Assembly (NCBI RefSeq): GCF_000428825.1
Contig: NZ_AUAR01000016.1
Span: 35,978-99,977, forward strand
Direction of reading: 5' to 3'
From: Desulfomicrobium escambiense DSM 10707
GTDB lineage: Bacteria > Desulfobacterota > Desulfovibrionia > Desulfovibrionales > Desulfomicrobiaceae
DNA: 64,000 nucleotides
In this document: positions 38,860-47,908 of the stretch, piece by piece
Layout of the letters: every line of letters begins with the position of its first letter
How positions within the stretch are numbered: the stretch's first letter is position 1
Translations under genes and position numbers: made by a program
The notes under the pieces: generated by a model
What the model saw: only the letters and a program-made list of their open reading frames with translations
Database searches by the model: none
Told to the model about the DNA's origin: nothing

Positions 38860-39231
38860 TCACTTCTTTTTCCAGGCCCCTCCCGGGTCCTGGACCCAGA
38901 AGCCGGCGGGCTCCTTCTCGGCAATCTGGGCCGCCCGGGCCTGGCCTACGAAGTCGGGGGTGGTTTTCTGGCGTTGGGCGATGGCCTTGTACACGGCCGC
39001 GCGGTCGGCGTTTTCGGCCTGCACGACGTCGGCATTGGGCTTCTGTCCGCCCCGGAACTCAAGGAAGCCCTTGTTGTTCTCGCCGAGAAGGCCCTGGGCC
39101 TTGAGTTCGGTGATGACGGGCAGGCGGGCCTTCATGCGGTCCTTGATGTCGTCGGCCAGCCCGGCCTGGGCCAGCAGGAGGACGGCCAGCGCCGCCAGGA
39201 TCGTCGCGATGAGGAATTTCGGTGTGCGCAT
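38860..39231 (-). CDS. ydbL: YdbL family protein (DUF1318)
   Basis: This 123-aa periplasmic protein has a signal peptide (MRTPKFLIATILAALAVLLLAQAGLA). The mature part is DUF1318-like: IKDRMKARLPVITELKAQGLLGENNKGFLEFR, then AENADRAAVYKAIAQ and QIAEKEPAGFWVQDPGGAWKKK. In E. coli YdbL works with YdbH and YnbE and modulates formation of the YdbH-YnbE lipid bridge. It is last of the three-gene operon here, in the same order as in E. coli, ten bases after ynbE. Confidence 0.88.
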   Translation of the reverse strand: MRTPKFLIATILAALAVLLLAQAGLADDIKDRMKARLPVITELKAQGLLGENNKGFLEFRGGQKPNADVVQAENADRAAVYKAIAQRQKTTPDFVGQARAAQIAEKEPAGFWVQDPGGAWKKK

Positions 39232-39241
39232 GGTCTCTCCG

Positions 39242-39442
39242 TCAGTTGTTCGTGTTGAGTTTTTCCTCGGCCTTGTCGATGTCGCCGAAGAAATCTTCCA
39301 GGTCCTTCTGGACCCGCACGTTTACGTCGATGGTGATGTGGATGGGTTTGACCTCCACGGGCGCCATCTGCACCTCGTGGCGGGTGCTGCAGGCGCCCTG
39401 CAGGAGGAGCATGGCGGCCAGGGCCAAAAGTGGGGTTCGCAC
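39242..39442 (-). CDS. ynbE: YnbE-like outer-membrane lipoprotein
   Basis: This 66-aa lipoprotein has signal MRTPLLALAAMLLLQGAC with acylated Cys18. The remainder (HITIDVNVRVQKDLEDFFGDIDKAEEKL) is the YnbE signature, a beta strand plus a short helix. In E. coli YnbE multimerises at the outer membrane and extends the beta sheet of YdbH. One base separates it from the ydbH stop. Confidence 0.87.
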   Translation of the reverse strand: MRTPLLALAAMLLLQGACSTRHEVQMAPVEVKPIHITIDVNVRVQKDLEDFFGDIDKAEEKLNTNN

Positions 39443-39443
39443 G

Positions 39444-42095
39444 TCAACCTCCGTTGTTGATCAGTTCCAGGAGCTGTCTGTACTGCAAGAGCTGGTCCAG
39501 GGGGAGCCGGAAATTCACGTCCAGCCGGATGCCCTGAAACACCGAGCCGGGGGAGCTGGCCGAGACCCGGGCAAAGCCCCCGAATTCGCGGTCATAGACG
39601 AAGGGCAGGGGTTTTTCCGGTTTGCCGTCGAGCTGCAACGAGACGACGAGTTCGCCGCCCACGGTGTTCATGTTCATCTTGGCCCACTCGTACCCGAAAT
39701 CCTTCAGGGCCTCGGACGCCAGGTCCAGCTGACCGTACTGCGGCGTGCCCGGCGGCACCCCGGCGGTCAGGATTTCCGTGCCCTCGATGCGCAGTACCCC
39801 CTTTTCGCCGGGAGTGGAATAGAGGAATCCGTTGTCGAAGGTCAGCTTCCCCCCGGCCCAGCGCACGGGGATGCGCCCGTTGGCCGTGCCGCCGCCGCTG
39901 GCGCGGGTCATGCCGAGCTGCCCCAAAGCCTTGGGCAGTTCCACCCGGTCGCAGTACATCTCCACGGTGTAGTCCTCAACGCCGGGGTTGAGGCGGAAGG
40001 CCTGGGTGCCGATGCGGCCGCCCGCCCAGCGGAAGCTGCACCCTTCCACCAGGATGCTGTGCGGGGCCTCGATCTGGTAGCGGATGTCGCCCTTTTCCAG
40101 AATGATCTCGCCGAGCTGAAGGCGTTCGAAGGTCAGGCGCTGGTCAGAGTCCGAGCGCGCGGTCAGCACGTCGGAGAAGGCGACGGCCAGGGCGCCGCCG
40201 CTCAACGCCGCCTTGGTTTTGTCATGGGTCAGCGTGATGCCCGTGAGCTTCAGGGCGGCCGGAAGGGTGGGGGCTCCACCTTCCAGATTGAGCCTGGCCG
40301 AGGCCTGCAGCCGAGCGCTGCCCCCCAGGGTCGCCAGGGACGGGACGAATCGGGCCAACTCGCCCGGCAGGGTCACGGTCTGGTCGGCCTTGGCCTCCAG
40401 CCACGACGCATGAGGGTTGGCCAGGTCCGCACGCCCCTTGAGGGAGGCCCGCACGGCCAGCGGCGGCACGGACAGGGTCCCGTCGAGGGCCAGTCCGTGA
40501 AGGTTTTGCGCGATGCGGGATGAAATTTTTGCCACGGACCTCTTCTTCAGGCCGAGGTCCACCGACAGGCTGCCGGCCTCCGTCGCCGGGTCCGGCCAGG
40601 CCAGGGGCAGGCTCAGGGCCATGGTGGCGGTCGCGTCGTCGCTTCCGGCCGCGAGGCCCGCGGAGATGCTGCCGGCCAGCGTCGGCTCCGGGCCGAAAGC
40701 AAAGGCGCAGGCGCCCTCCAGACGTGTCGTGTTCAGGGTCAGGCTCGGGCGCCGGGCCTCAAGGTGTCCTCCGGACAAGGACAGGTTGCCGGTCAGGCCC
40801 TCGGCGTCGGCCGTTGCGTTGCAGACCAGTCCGAGCCCCGACAGGCTGCCCTTGATGTCGCCGCGCGCCGCTTGCAACTTTCCAAGATCGAGGCTGGCGT
40901 CGATGCGCGTTGCGCCTGTGGATGACGACACGGCCAGGTCCACGTCGCACGCTTCAACGGTTGCCTTGAGGTCCGGGGCGTTTTCCGGCGCGGCCTGGAC
41001 GGGGTCCAGCCGCCCCCTGGAACGCAGGTCCCAGCCGTGTGGCGTGCGCCGGGCCGAGGTGGTTCCGGCCAGCCGCAGGGGCGACGCGAGGCGCAGTCCG
41101 GGCACGGCGGCCAGGGTCGCCTCCCAGCTGCAGTCCAGGGCGCCGGCCTCCGGGTCCATGTCGATGTCGCTGATTGTGAGGACCAGCGGCAGCGGCGCGC
41201 GCAGGCGAACGGGGTCGAGCGTGATGCCCACTGCTTCGCGCCAGTCGAGGCGCAAGGACGTTTCGCCGTCCTGGGCGATGGGGGATTGGCCCGGTACGGC
41301 CTGAACCGAACGCAGGTCGAGGCGGGCCTGCGCCTGCGGTGGGCCTGCTGGGGGCAGGGCCGCCTCGGCCTGGGCTTCGAGGGTCCCGCTCACGGGGAGA
41401 TCGCGCAGCCCGGGAACCAGGCTGGCCAGCGCCGCCAGGGACGCCGGGGGGAGGGAGCAGGTCAGGCGGACATCCCTGCGGGCGAGATCGGCCCGGACGG
41501 TGAGACGCAGCGCCTGCCCGGCCAGTTCGGTGCGCGCCTCCAGGACCGCGAGTCCGTCCTGGTCCAGGCTGCCTTCCAGGTTGACGGGAAGGCGAAGGTC
41601 CGTGGCCTGGCCGTCGAGTTCCACGACCCCGTCCACGGAGAGCGCGCCGATCTGCGGCAGGAAGGATGGGTCGGACCCGGCCGCTGCGGCGGCGCGGGGA
41701 AGGCCGCACACAACCCACGCGCCGTCTTTTTCCGTAATCGTGACGCGCAGCCCCATGACCCGTACCGTGTCGGCGCGGCCCCTTGCGAGGCCGGACAGGC
41801 TCCAGTCCGCCTGCACGGCCGAGGCTTCGAGGCCTGCGTCCGGTCCCAGGGTGATGGTCCCCAGGTCGAGTCCCGACAGGCCCACGCGGCGGATGTCGAC
41901 GTCGAGGCCGGGAACTCCCAGCCTTTCGGCGGCCACGGGCAGGAGCAGCCCCTCGGCCAGCCGTGGGAGCGCGGCCCAGAGGACGACAAGCAGCACGGCC
42001 GCGACCCCCGCGAGGAGGCACAACGCCGCCGCTATCCGGCGCAGAGGGCGGGTCGGTCGGGGCCGGGTCTCGTTTCGGGCTGGATCCGTCGTCAT
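39444..42095 (-). CDS. ydbH: YdbH family AsmA-like intermembrane lipid-transport protein
   Basis: This 883-aa protein has one N-terminal membrane anchor (RIAAALCLLAGVAAVLLVVLWAALP). A long periplasmic part of repeated beta segments typical of AsmA-like/YdbH bridge proteins follows, ending in the conserved region with EVYCDRVELPKALGQLG-like spacing, the TANGRIPVRWAGGKLTF block and the closing FRLPLDQLLQYRQLLEL. It would form a hydrophobic groove moving phospholipids between the membranes. Order ydbH-ynbE-ydbL supports the call. No clear ribosome-binding site precedes the ATG. Confidence 0.85.
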   Translation of the reverse strand: MTTDPARNETRPRPTRPLRRIAAALCLLAGVAAVLLVVLWAALPRLAEGLLLPVAAERLGVPGLDVDIRRVGLSGLDLGTITLGPDAGLEASAVQADWSLSGLARGRADTVRVMGLRVTITEKDGAWVVCGLPRAAAAAGSDPSFLPQIGALSVDGVVELDGQATDLRLPVNLEGSLDQDGLAVLEARTELAGQALRLTVRADLARRDVRLTCSLPPASLAALASLVPGLRDLPVSGTLEAQAEAALPPAGPPQAQARLDLRSVQAVPGQSPIAQDGETSLRLDWREAVGITLDPVRLRAPLPLVLTISDIDMDPEAGALDCSWEATLAAVPGLRLASPLRLAGTTSARRTPHGWDLRSRGRLDPVQAAPENAPDLKATVEACDVDLAVSSSTGATRIDASLDLGKLQAARGDIKGSLSGLGLVCNATADAEGLTGNLSLSGGHLEARRPSLTLNTTRLEGACAFAFGPEPTLAGSISAGLAAGSDDATATMALSLPLAWPDPATEAGSLSVDLGLKKRSVAKISSRIAQNLHGLALDGTLSVPPLAVRASLKGRADLANPHASWLEAKADQTVTLPGELARFVPSLATLGGSARLQASARLNLEGGAPTLPAALKLTGITLTHDKTKAALSGGALAVAFSDVLTARSDSDQRLTFERLQLGEIILEKGDIRYQIEAPHSILVEGCSFRWAGGRIGTQAFRLNPGVEDYTVEMYCDRVELPKALGQLGMTRASGGGTANGRIPVRWAGGKLTFDNGFLYSTPGEKGVLRIEGTEILTAGVPPGTPQYGQLDLASEALKDFGYEWAKMNMNTVGGELVVSLQLDGKPEKPLPFVYDREFGGFARVSASSPGSVFQGIRLDVNFRLPLDQLLQYRQLLELINNGG

Positions 42096-42189
42096 GGCGT
42101 CCGTCTACCAGAGCGCAGCGCAAAGGCAAAGCCCGGCGGCCAACGGGAGGGGCGTGCCGGGAAAATATGCGCCAAGCGAGTCTCTCCTC

Positions 42190-42497
42190 TGGACAGAGAT
42201 CTCGTGAGGATATATATGGGAATCAAAGACGAGTGGATCAACCTCAACGGAGGGAAGACCATTGGGCCATACAGAAGAGTCTGAGGCGTGAAGGGAGCGA
42301 AAGGGCAGGCCTAGAGGCGGGAGAAGAAGTCCGACAGCCCAGGCGATCCAGACGGTGAGACCGTCACCAACGCTCCGCAGGTTAGGAAGGTTCACCTACC
42401 GAATTTACCGGAAACAGACAGAACTTACAGAGTACGACAAACACATACGTTCACGCACAACGCCCCGCTTCGAGCCGAAGCGGGGCGTATTTTTTTG
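42190..42497 (+). ncRNA. Candidate small transcript between ydbH and UPF0280 genes
   Basis: The 441-base gap 42096-42536 holds a promoter-like TGGACA (42190) with TATATA (42211-42218), a hairpin GACGGTGAGACCGTC at 42351-42365, and a strong plus-strand terminator at 42460-42497. No plus-strand gene of normal size precedes that terminator. A 22-codon frame (42216-42284, MGIKDEWINLNGGKTIGPYR...) follows GAGGA and could be a leader peptide. I do not recognise 6S, RNase P, tmRNA or SRP RNA signatures. Either a small RNA or a short peptide gene would fit. Confidence 0.4.
42460..42497 (+). terminator. Strong rho-independent terminator (plus strand)
   Basis: The 13-bp stem ACGCCCCGCTTCG / CGAAGCGGGGCGT with loop AGC is followed by ATTTTTTT. 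There is no U tract on the minus strand, although the hairpin also lies downstream of the UPF0280 gene. Confidence 0.88.
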
Positions 42498-42536
42498 TGC
42501 GCCCGGAAGGGCGCAGCGCCACCGTCCGCATTGGAG

Positions 42537-43280
42537 CTAGAGAACGGACAGCTCCATCTTTCCCCACACCCCTATCCTGCCCTCGCACTGCGCGAAGACC
42601 CCGTCCAGGCCGATGCCCTCCCAGGCCCGGGCCATGTCCAGGACCCTGCCCATGGCTTCGGCCCCCTTCAGGGCGTTGGCCAGGGCCGTGGCCGCGGCGT
42701 CGGCCAGGGCCGCGTCGCGGGAACGCGTGACCACGAGGTCCGCCTTCCCGAAGCTCAGGGAATGGCCGATGGTGGCCGATGAGGCGCAGAAGGAGCAGGG
42801 GAATTCCTCGGCCGGGACCTGCACGCACACGCGCATGTCCTCCTCGGGCATGGTCAGGATGCCGATGTGCCGGTCGCGTGTGGAAAACAGGTAGGTGTCG
42901 CCGCCGTTCTCGATGAGCAGGTCCGGCGATTCCCGGCAGAACTTTTCGGCGACCATCTGGGCCACGGTCCCGGCCACGGCGGCCATGGGGCCCACGCCCG
43001 TCAGTTCGCCGGCCCGGCACATGCGCCGGACGATCTCCGGGGCGCCGGACGCCGCCTGCAGGGGCGTCAGGGACGGCAGGAACTCGGGGTGGATGGCCGC
43101 GTAGGTCCGGATCTGCCCGCGCAGCAGGCGCACGTGGTCGGCCATGGGGACAGAGAGGTCTTCGCGGGCGGCGACCCAGAGGTCCGTTTCCTCGATGACG
43201 ATCTGAAAGCTCACGAGGTCCGGCCGCTGGTCTGCGCGGTAGGCGCGAAACGGCGAGCGGTGGACGCGGGGCCCGGTCAT
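42537..43280 (-). CDS. UPF0280 (ApbE-like) family protein
   Basis: This 247-aa protein has the UPF0280 pattern: FRAYRADQRPDLVSFQIVIEETDLWVAA, IRTYAAIHPEF, GVGPMAAVAGTVAQMVAE, ENGGDTYLFS and SSATIGHSLSFGKADLVVT. The AGTVA and ENGGD motifs resemble those of ApbE, the FAD:protein FMN transferase, and point to the same fold, but the function of UPF0280 is not established. ATG overlaps the stop of the GGDEF-EAL gene (ATGA), so it is translationally coupled to a signalling gene. Confidence 0.88.
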   Translation of the reverse strand: MTGPRVHRSPFRAYRADQRPDLVSFQIVIEETDLWVAAREDLSVPMADHVRLLRGQIRTYAAIHPEFLPSLTPLQAASGAPEIVRRMCRAGELTGVGPMAAVAGTVAQMVAEKFCRESPDLLIENGGDTYLFSTRDRHIGILTMPEEDMRVCVQVPAEEFPCSFCASSATIGHSLSFGKADLVVTRSRDAALADAAATALANALKGAEAMGRVLDMARAWEGIGLDGVFAQCEGRIGVWGKMELSVL

Positions 43281-46200
43281 GCCGCCGGACCGGCGCCGCA
43301 CCCGGAGAGCAGGGCCTCGGCCTGTTCCCGCGGCATGGGCTTGCCGAGCAGATAGCCCTGGGCCAGGTCGCAGCCCAGGGCCTGCAGGGTGGTCAACTGC
43401 TCCGGAGTCTCCACGCCTTCGGCCACGATGCGCAACTCGAGAATCTTGCCCAGGCCGATGATGGCTTTGATGATCTCAAGGTTGTTGGGGTTTTCGAGCA
43501 TGGTCTGCACGAAGGACCGGTCGATCTTGAGGATGTCGATGGGCAGGCGTTGCAGGTAGGACAGGGAGGAGTAGCCCGTGCCAAAGTCGTCCATGGCCAC
43601 CTGGAACCCCATCTTCTGCAGCCTCTCCAGCCTGGCCGTGGCGATCTCGGGGTTTTCCATGACCGCCGTCTCGGTGATCTCGAGTTTGATGTGCCTGGCG
43701 TCGAGGCCCGTCTCGTGCAACAGTTCCGCCAGCATGGGGATGAGCGAAGGCTGGAGGAGGTCTCGGGGGGAAAGGTTCAGGGAGAGGCTCACCTCGATCC
43801 CGTCGAAGCGCTCGTGCCACTGCGCCAGCGTTCTGCAGCCGTGGTTGAGGACCCAGGTGCCCACGTCGGTGATCAGACCGGCCTCCTCGGCCACGTGGAT
43901 GAAGGCCCCGGGGGCCAGGGTCCCGCGTTCGGGGTGGTTCCAGCGCAGCAAGCCCTCGAAGCCGCTCAGGCGGTTCTCGGCCATGTCGAAGATGGGCTGG
44001 AAATAGAGTTCGAACTCGTCCTCGGCCAGGGCCTGGCGGAGGTCGTTCTCCAGTTGGACCGTACGCACCACGTGCTCGTACATGCTCTTGCTGAAGACCT
44101 TGAACTGGTTTTTGCCCAGCTCCTTGGAGCGGTACATGCTGATGTCCGCGTCGCGCAAAAGGTCGTTGGGCGAGGTGTAGCGCCCCGTCTGCAGCACGAC
44201 GCCGACCGAGGCGCTGACCTGGATCTCGTGGTCCTGGATGTTCATGGGCTGCCGGATGGCCTGCAGCAGGCGGCGGGTGATGCCGATGGCCTCCTGGTTG
44301 CTCTGGAAGTCTTCAAGCAGCACCGCGAACTCGTCGCCGCCCATGCGGGCCACGGTGTCCATGCTGCGCAGGCAGGCCGTCAGCCGCTTGGCCACCTCCT
44401 GCAGGAGATGGTCGCCGGCCTGGTGGCCGAGGGTGTCGTTGACGCGCTTGAAGCTGTCCAGGTCGATCATGAGCACGGCGAAGCGGTATTCCGAGTTGCG
44501 GCGCTGGCGCGTCATGGCCCGGTTCAGGCGCTCCAGGAAGAGGATGCGGTTGGGCAGTTCCGTCAGATTGTCGCGCAGGGCCTGTTGTGTCAGCTGCGCC
44601 TCGTAGCGCTTGCGCTCGGAGATGTCGCCGAAGATGAAGAAGGCGCCGGAGATGGCCCCGTCCAGGACGTAGGGGTAGCCGAGCATGGACACGGGAATGG
44701 CGCGGCCGTCCTTGGTCCTGCGTGTGGTCTCGGTGCTGACGGGCGTTCCGTTCAGGACCGCCGAAAGGAAGGTGAAGCTCTCCTCAAGGCTGTCGGGGGG
44801 CAGCAGGACCTCGAAAAGGGAATGCAGGTCGTCCCGGGTGAACCCGAAGAGGCTGGTGAAGCTCGGGTTCAGGTCCATGGGCGCGCCGTCCTTGCCCAGG
44901 AGCAGGATGCCCTGGGGGGAGTTGTCGAAGAGCTGCCTGAAGAGGCTCTTCTGGATGTCCAGCCTGCGCTCCGCCTCCTTGCGCATGGAAATGTCGTGCA
45001 CCGAACCCTCCAGATGCATGATGGACCCGTCGCGGCGCCTGACCGTCCTGATATTCAGGGAAATCCAGATCCGGCTTCCGTCGACCTTCTCGGTGCCTGT
45101 CTCGAAATTCTGCACCGTGTCCTGCTCCAGGACCTGGCTGAGCAATCTGATGCGGTCGTCCGAGTTCAGGGCCTGCTGCAGGAACCCTTCGGCGCGGGCC
45201 ATGAGCTCGTCGACGCTGTCGTGTCCGAAAATCCGCGCCATGGCCGGGTTGGCGCTCAGCAGGTCGTGGTCCAGGGAGATCTGGAAGATGCCCTCGGTGG
45301 CGTTCTCGAAGATGGAACGGTGCTTCTTCTCGCTTTCGCGCAGGGCCTTTTCCGTGGCGTTGCGGGAGATGGCCATGGCCAGATGGTCCGCCGCCGAGGT
45401 GAGCACCGGCGAATCCTGGGCCGAGAAGCGGAGGCTGTCCTCGACGATCTGGACGACCACGGAACCCAGAACCTGTTCTCCGTAGCGCAGTGGGGCCGCG
45501 AACCAGCGGATGAGCTCCGTCGCGTCCAGGGTCTCTTCGTCGGGGATGGTGGTCAGGCGGCCCGCAGACGACAGCCTGGATTCCGTCGCGAGGCCCGAGA
45601 GAATCTTGAGGGTGCCTGGCCTGGCCTGGCTCTGGTGCTGGAAAAAGGGATAGGTCTGGACGGCCCCGTTTTCCACCAGCAACGACACGTACATGATCCT
45701 GGCCCCGAGATGGTCGGAGAGGATGCCGAAAACGCGGGCGAAGAGTTCCTCGTCGGCCATGGGCGTGCTGGCGGCGGTGGAGATCAGGTACAGGACCTGT
45801 GTGGTCAGTTCCGTCCTCTTGCGTTCGGTGATGTCGCGGATGGTCTGGATGGCCCCGGCGATGTTTCCCTCGCGGTCGAAGAGCGGCGTGGCCTTGGCCC
45901 AGACAAAGGCCCCCAGGCCGCCGTACAGCCCCGGGACGTGGACCTCCGTGGCCAGCCCTTCGGACGTGCTCCCTTCGTGCCGGTACATGGGATAGTCCCG
46001 GCTGGGGTCCTTGCCGATGAAGTCCAGGAGGATGGGGCGGGGCCGACCGTAGAAGGGGACTGCGTATTCGTACTCGGATTTGCCGAGAATCTGCTCCTTG
46101 GGCAGGCCCGTCATGGTCTCGATGGCCCTGTTCCAGGCGATGACGCGGTGCTCCACATCGACCACCAGGGTGGGGTCGGGCAGGAACTCGATGATGTGGT

Positions 46201-46744
46201 CCAGGCGCTGCTGCGCGCCGCGCAGGGCCTCTTCGGCCAGGACGCGGTCGGAGATTTCGCGGATGAGAATGAGAATGATGTCGCGTTCGAGATTGGCGAA
46301 GCGGGCTTCGTAATACCGGGTCCGGCCGCCGGACTGCAGGGCGTACTCGGTCTGGTGGAGCGATGTGTGCTCCATCGTGCGCAGAGCCTTGGAGAATGCG
46401 TCCGCGTCGGCCACTTCGGGGATCTCGGTCACCTTTTTTTTGAACAGGGCGACCCGTTCCAGACCGAAAAGGGGCCATACGCCGCCCCGGCATTCCTTGA
46501 TCACACCGTCGCGCGTGACCCACAGGAAGACGTCGGGCAGGGCCATGAACACGGCGCGCATGAGGGCGTTGCGCTGCACGAGTTCCGCGGAGCTGATCTC
46601 CAGGGACCTGTCCAGAATCTCCCGCTCGTCGTCGAAATGGCCATAGGCCTCGTCCACGAGGCGCACGAAGGCTCCGATGTCCGCAGGCATGTCGGCCGCG
46701 TTGAGGCGGGCCCGCTTGAGCTGTCGTTGGAGGAGACGGTGCAT
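43277..46744 (-). CDS. Multi-PAS/GAF diguanylate cyclase-phosphodiesterase (GGDEF-EAL)
   Basis: This 1155-aa soluble c-di-GMP enzyme has, in order, an N-terminal helical segment, PAS domains (ALPDVFLWVTRDGVIKECRGG; IIEFLPDPTLVVDVEHRVIAWN), a GAF-like domain (LYLISTAASTPMADEELFARVFG), two further PAS domains, then GGDEF and EAL. The cyclase motif GGDEF is intact with an RSMD inhibitory I-site five residues before it. The EAL domain has the EGL variant in FEGLLRW plus ETAVMENPE, DDFGTGYSSL and KIDRSF, so phosphodiesterase activity is plausible. ATG at 46744 lies two bases after the FIST gene stop, and the end overlaps UPF0280. Upstream FIST suggests a shared ligand signal. Confidence 0.9.
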   Translation of the reverse strand: MHRLLQRQLKRARLNAADMPADIGAFVRLVDEAYGHFDDEREILDRSLEISSAELVQRNALMRAVFMALPDVFLWVTRDGVIKECRGGVWPLFGLERVALFKKKVTEIPEVADADAFSKALRTMEHTSLHQTEYALQSGGRTRYYEARFANLERDIILILIREISDRVLAEEALRGAQQRLDHIIEFLPDPTLVVDVEHRVIAWNRAIETMTGLPKEQILGKSEYEYAVPFYGRPRPILLDFIGKDPSRDYPMYRHEGSTSEGLATEVHVPGLYGGLGAFVWAKATPLFDREGNIAGAIQTIRDITERKRTELTTQVLYLISTAASTPMADEELFARVFGILSDHLGARIMYVSLLVENGAVQTYPFFQHQSQARPGTLKILSGLATESRLSSAGRLTTIPDEETLDATELIRWFAAPLRYGEQVLGSVVVQIVEDSLRFSAQDSPVLTSAADHLAMAISRNATEKALRESEKKHRSIFENATEGIFQISLDHDLLSANPAMARIFGHDSVDELMARAEGFLQQALNSDDRIRLLSQVLEQDTVQNFETGTEKVDGSRIWISLNIRTVRRRDGSIMHLEGSVHDISMRKEAERRLDIQKSLFRQLFDNSPQGILLLGKDGAPMDLNPSFTSLFGFTRDDLHSLFEVLLPPDSLEESFTFLSAVLNGTPVSTETTRRTKDGRAIPVSMLGYPYVLDGAISGAFFIFGDISERKRYEAQLTQQALRDNLTELPNRILFLERLNRAMTRQRRNSEYRFAVLMIDLDSFKRVNDTLGHQAGDHLLQEVAKRLTACLRSMDTVARMGGDEFAVLLEDFQSNQEAIGITRRLLQAIRQPMNIQDHEIQVSASVGVVLQTGRYTSPNDLLRDADISMYRSKELGKNQFKVFSKSMYEHVVRTVQLENDLRQALAEDEFELYFQPIFDMAENRLSGFEGLLRWNHPERGTLAPGAFIHVAEEAGLITDVGTWVLNHGCRTLAQWHERFDGIEVSLSLNLSPRDLLQPSLIPMLAELLHETGLDARHIKLEITETAVMENPEIATARLERLQKMGFQVAMDDFGTGYSSLSYLQRLPIDILKIDRSFVQTMLENPNNLEIIKAIIGLGKILELRIVAEGVETPEQLTTLQALGCDLAQGYLLGKPMPREQAEALLSGCGAGPAA

Positions 46745-46746
46745 GT

Positions 46747-47883
46747 CTAGCAGATCTCCTGGAGGACGGTGACCATCATGGACTGGTTGTGCAGGCAGCA
46801 GGGCTCCCCCTCGATCCCGCGGGCGATTTCCCCGTAGGAATAAAAGCCGGTCAGGGTCGTTTCGGGGCCCAGGGCCTCGGCCACCGCCTCGATTTCCTCC
46901 TCCGTGAACTGCTTGAGGAGCATCTTGCGCCCGACGCAGCTGACCAGAATCGCCAAGGCCTTGCCTTCGCCAGGTCGGGCCGCCTTGCCGGCCTCCTCCG
47001 CGCCGTCGAGCAGATTGTCGATACTGCCGCGCATGAGGCGCACCGTGCTGCCCAGCGGGACGTCGCCGCCGAAGAAGAGAGCCTTGCGCTCCCGGTCGAG
47101 GCCCAGAATGGTGCGCACCACCCACACGGAGCTGCCGACCTCACGCAGGTTCAGGGGAAAGAGGTGGCCGCTGGCCGGGAGGTTCTTGGCATGCTTGCCG
47201 AGGTAGCGTTCATAGAGGTCCAGGGCCGACTCGCCGTCGATTTCCAGCAGCGCGTTGCCGTGCGAGGCCGTGACGAGCCTTTCGGGCCCGAAAGGCACCC
47301 AGCCTCCGCGCGTCCCTTGGCTCACGCGCAGCCTGTCCCCGTAGAAGCCGATGCAGATGACTCCGCCCGAAAAGATGTCGCAGCCGTGCAGCAGGGTCGT
47401 GCGTTCGAAGCGCTCGCCGTCGCCGGCCAGCCCGCCGGTCACGCCGACATGGGACGGCAGCGCCTCGGCCAGCCCGGCCGCGAGGGCGCATCCGTTGATG
47501 GTCAGGGCGTCGGACAGGACAAAGACATGGACCAGCCCCTCGTTGTTCAGGGCGGCGCCGAGGTGGCGGCCGAGCGCGCGGTTGTCGGAATGATCGGCCG
47601 CCATGGCCGAAACGGTTTCGAAGCGGGTGTGCTCGAACGTGACGAGCGTGGCGTTGAGGGCGTTCTCGAAGAGTTGGCCGCCCTGGATGACCCCGCCGGT
47701 GGAGCATCCCACGATGACCGGTTCGCCGCATGATTCACGCAGCATTCGCGCCGCGTTACGCACTCCCTGCTCGTCCAGGTCGGACCAGAAGACAAGGGCG
47801 AGGGGCCGCTCGCGTGGCGTTTCGGCCGAGGGGCACGTGATCCGGCCCCCGGCGCTGTTCATGTGGAGTTGGTTGATCTTCAT
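46747..47883 (-). CDS. FIST-domain sensory protein
   Basis: This 378-aa protein has the FIST N domain (VFWSDLDEQ, VIVGCSTGGVI, TLVTFEHTRFETV, GVTGGLAGDGERFERTTLL) followed by FIST_C (ALDLYERYLGKHAKNLPASGHLFPL, SCVGRKMLLKQFTEEEIEAV, LTGFYSYGEIA). FIST proteins are predicted small-ligand (possibly amino-acid) sensors and usually sit beside GGDEF, kinase or chemotaxis genes, as here. It is first in the coupled set FIST / GGDEF-EAL / UPF0280. Confidence 0.9.
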   Translation of the reverse strand: MKINQLHMNSAGGRITCPSAETPRERPLALVFWSDLDEQGVRNAARMLRESCGEPVIVGCSTGGVIQGGQLFENALNATLVTFEHTRFETVSAMAADHSDNRALGRHLGAALNNEGLVHVFVLSDALTINGCALAAGLAEALPSHVGVTGGLAGDGERFERTTLLHGCDIFSGGVICIGFYGDRLRVSQGTRGGWVPFGPERLVTASHGNALLEIDGESALDLYERYLGKHAKNLPASGHLFPLNLREVGSSVWVVRTILGLDRERKALFFGGDVPLGSTVRLMRGSIDNLLDGAEEAGKAARPGEGKALAILVSCVGRKMLLKQFTEEEIEAVAEALGPETTLTGFYSYGEIARGIEGEPCCLHNQSMMVTVLQEIC

Positions 47884-47908
47884 GACGTTCGTCCGGGTTG
47901 CGCAGGGC

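Noticed and set aside
42216..42284. A 22-codon peptide gene with GAGGA upstream.
   Set aside because: Too short to support alone, and it overlaps promoter-like boxes. It is kept only as part of the candidate small-transcript feature.
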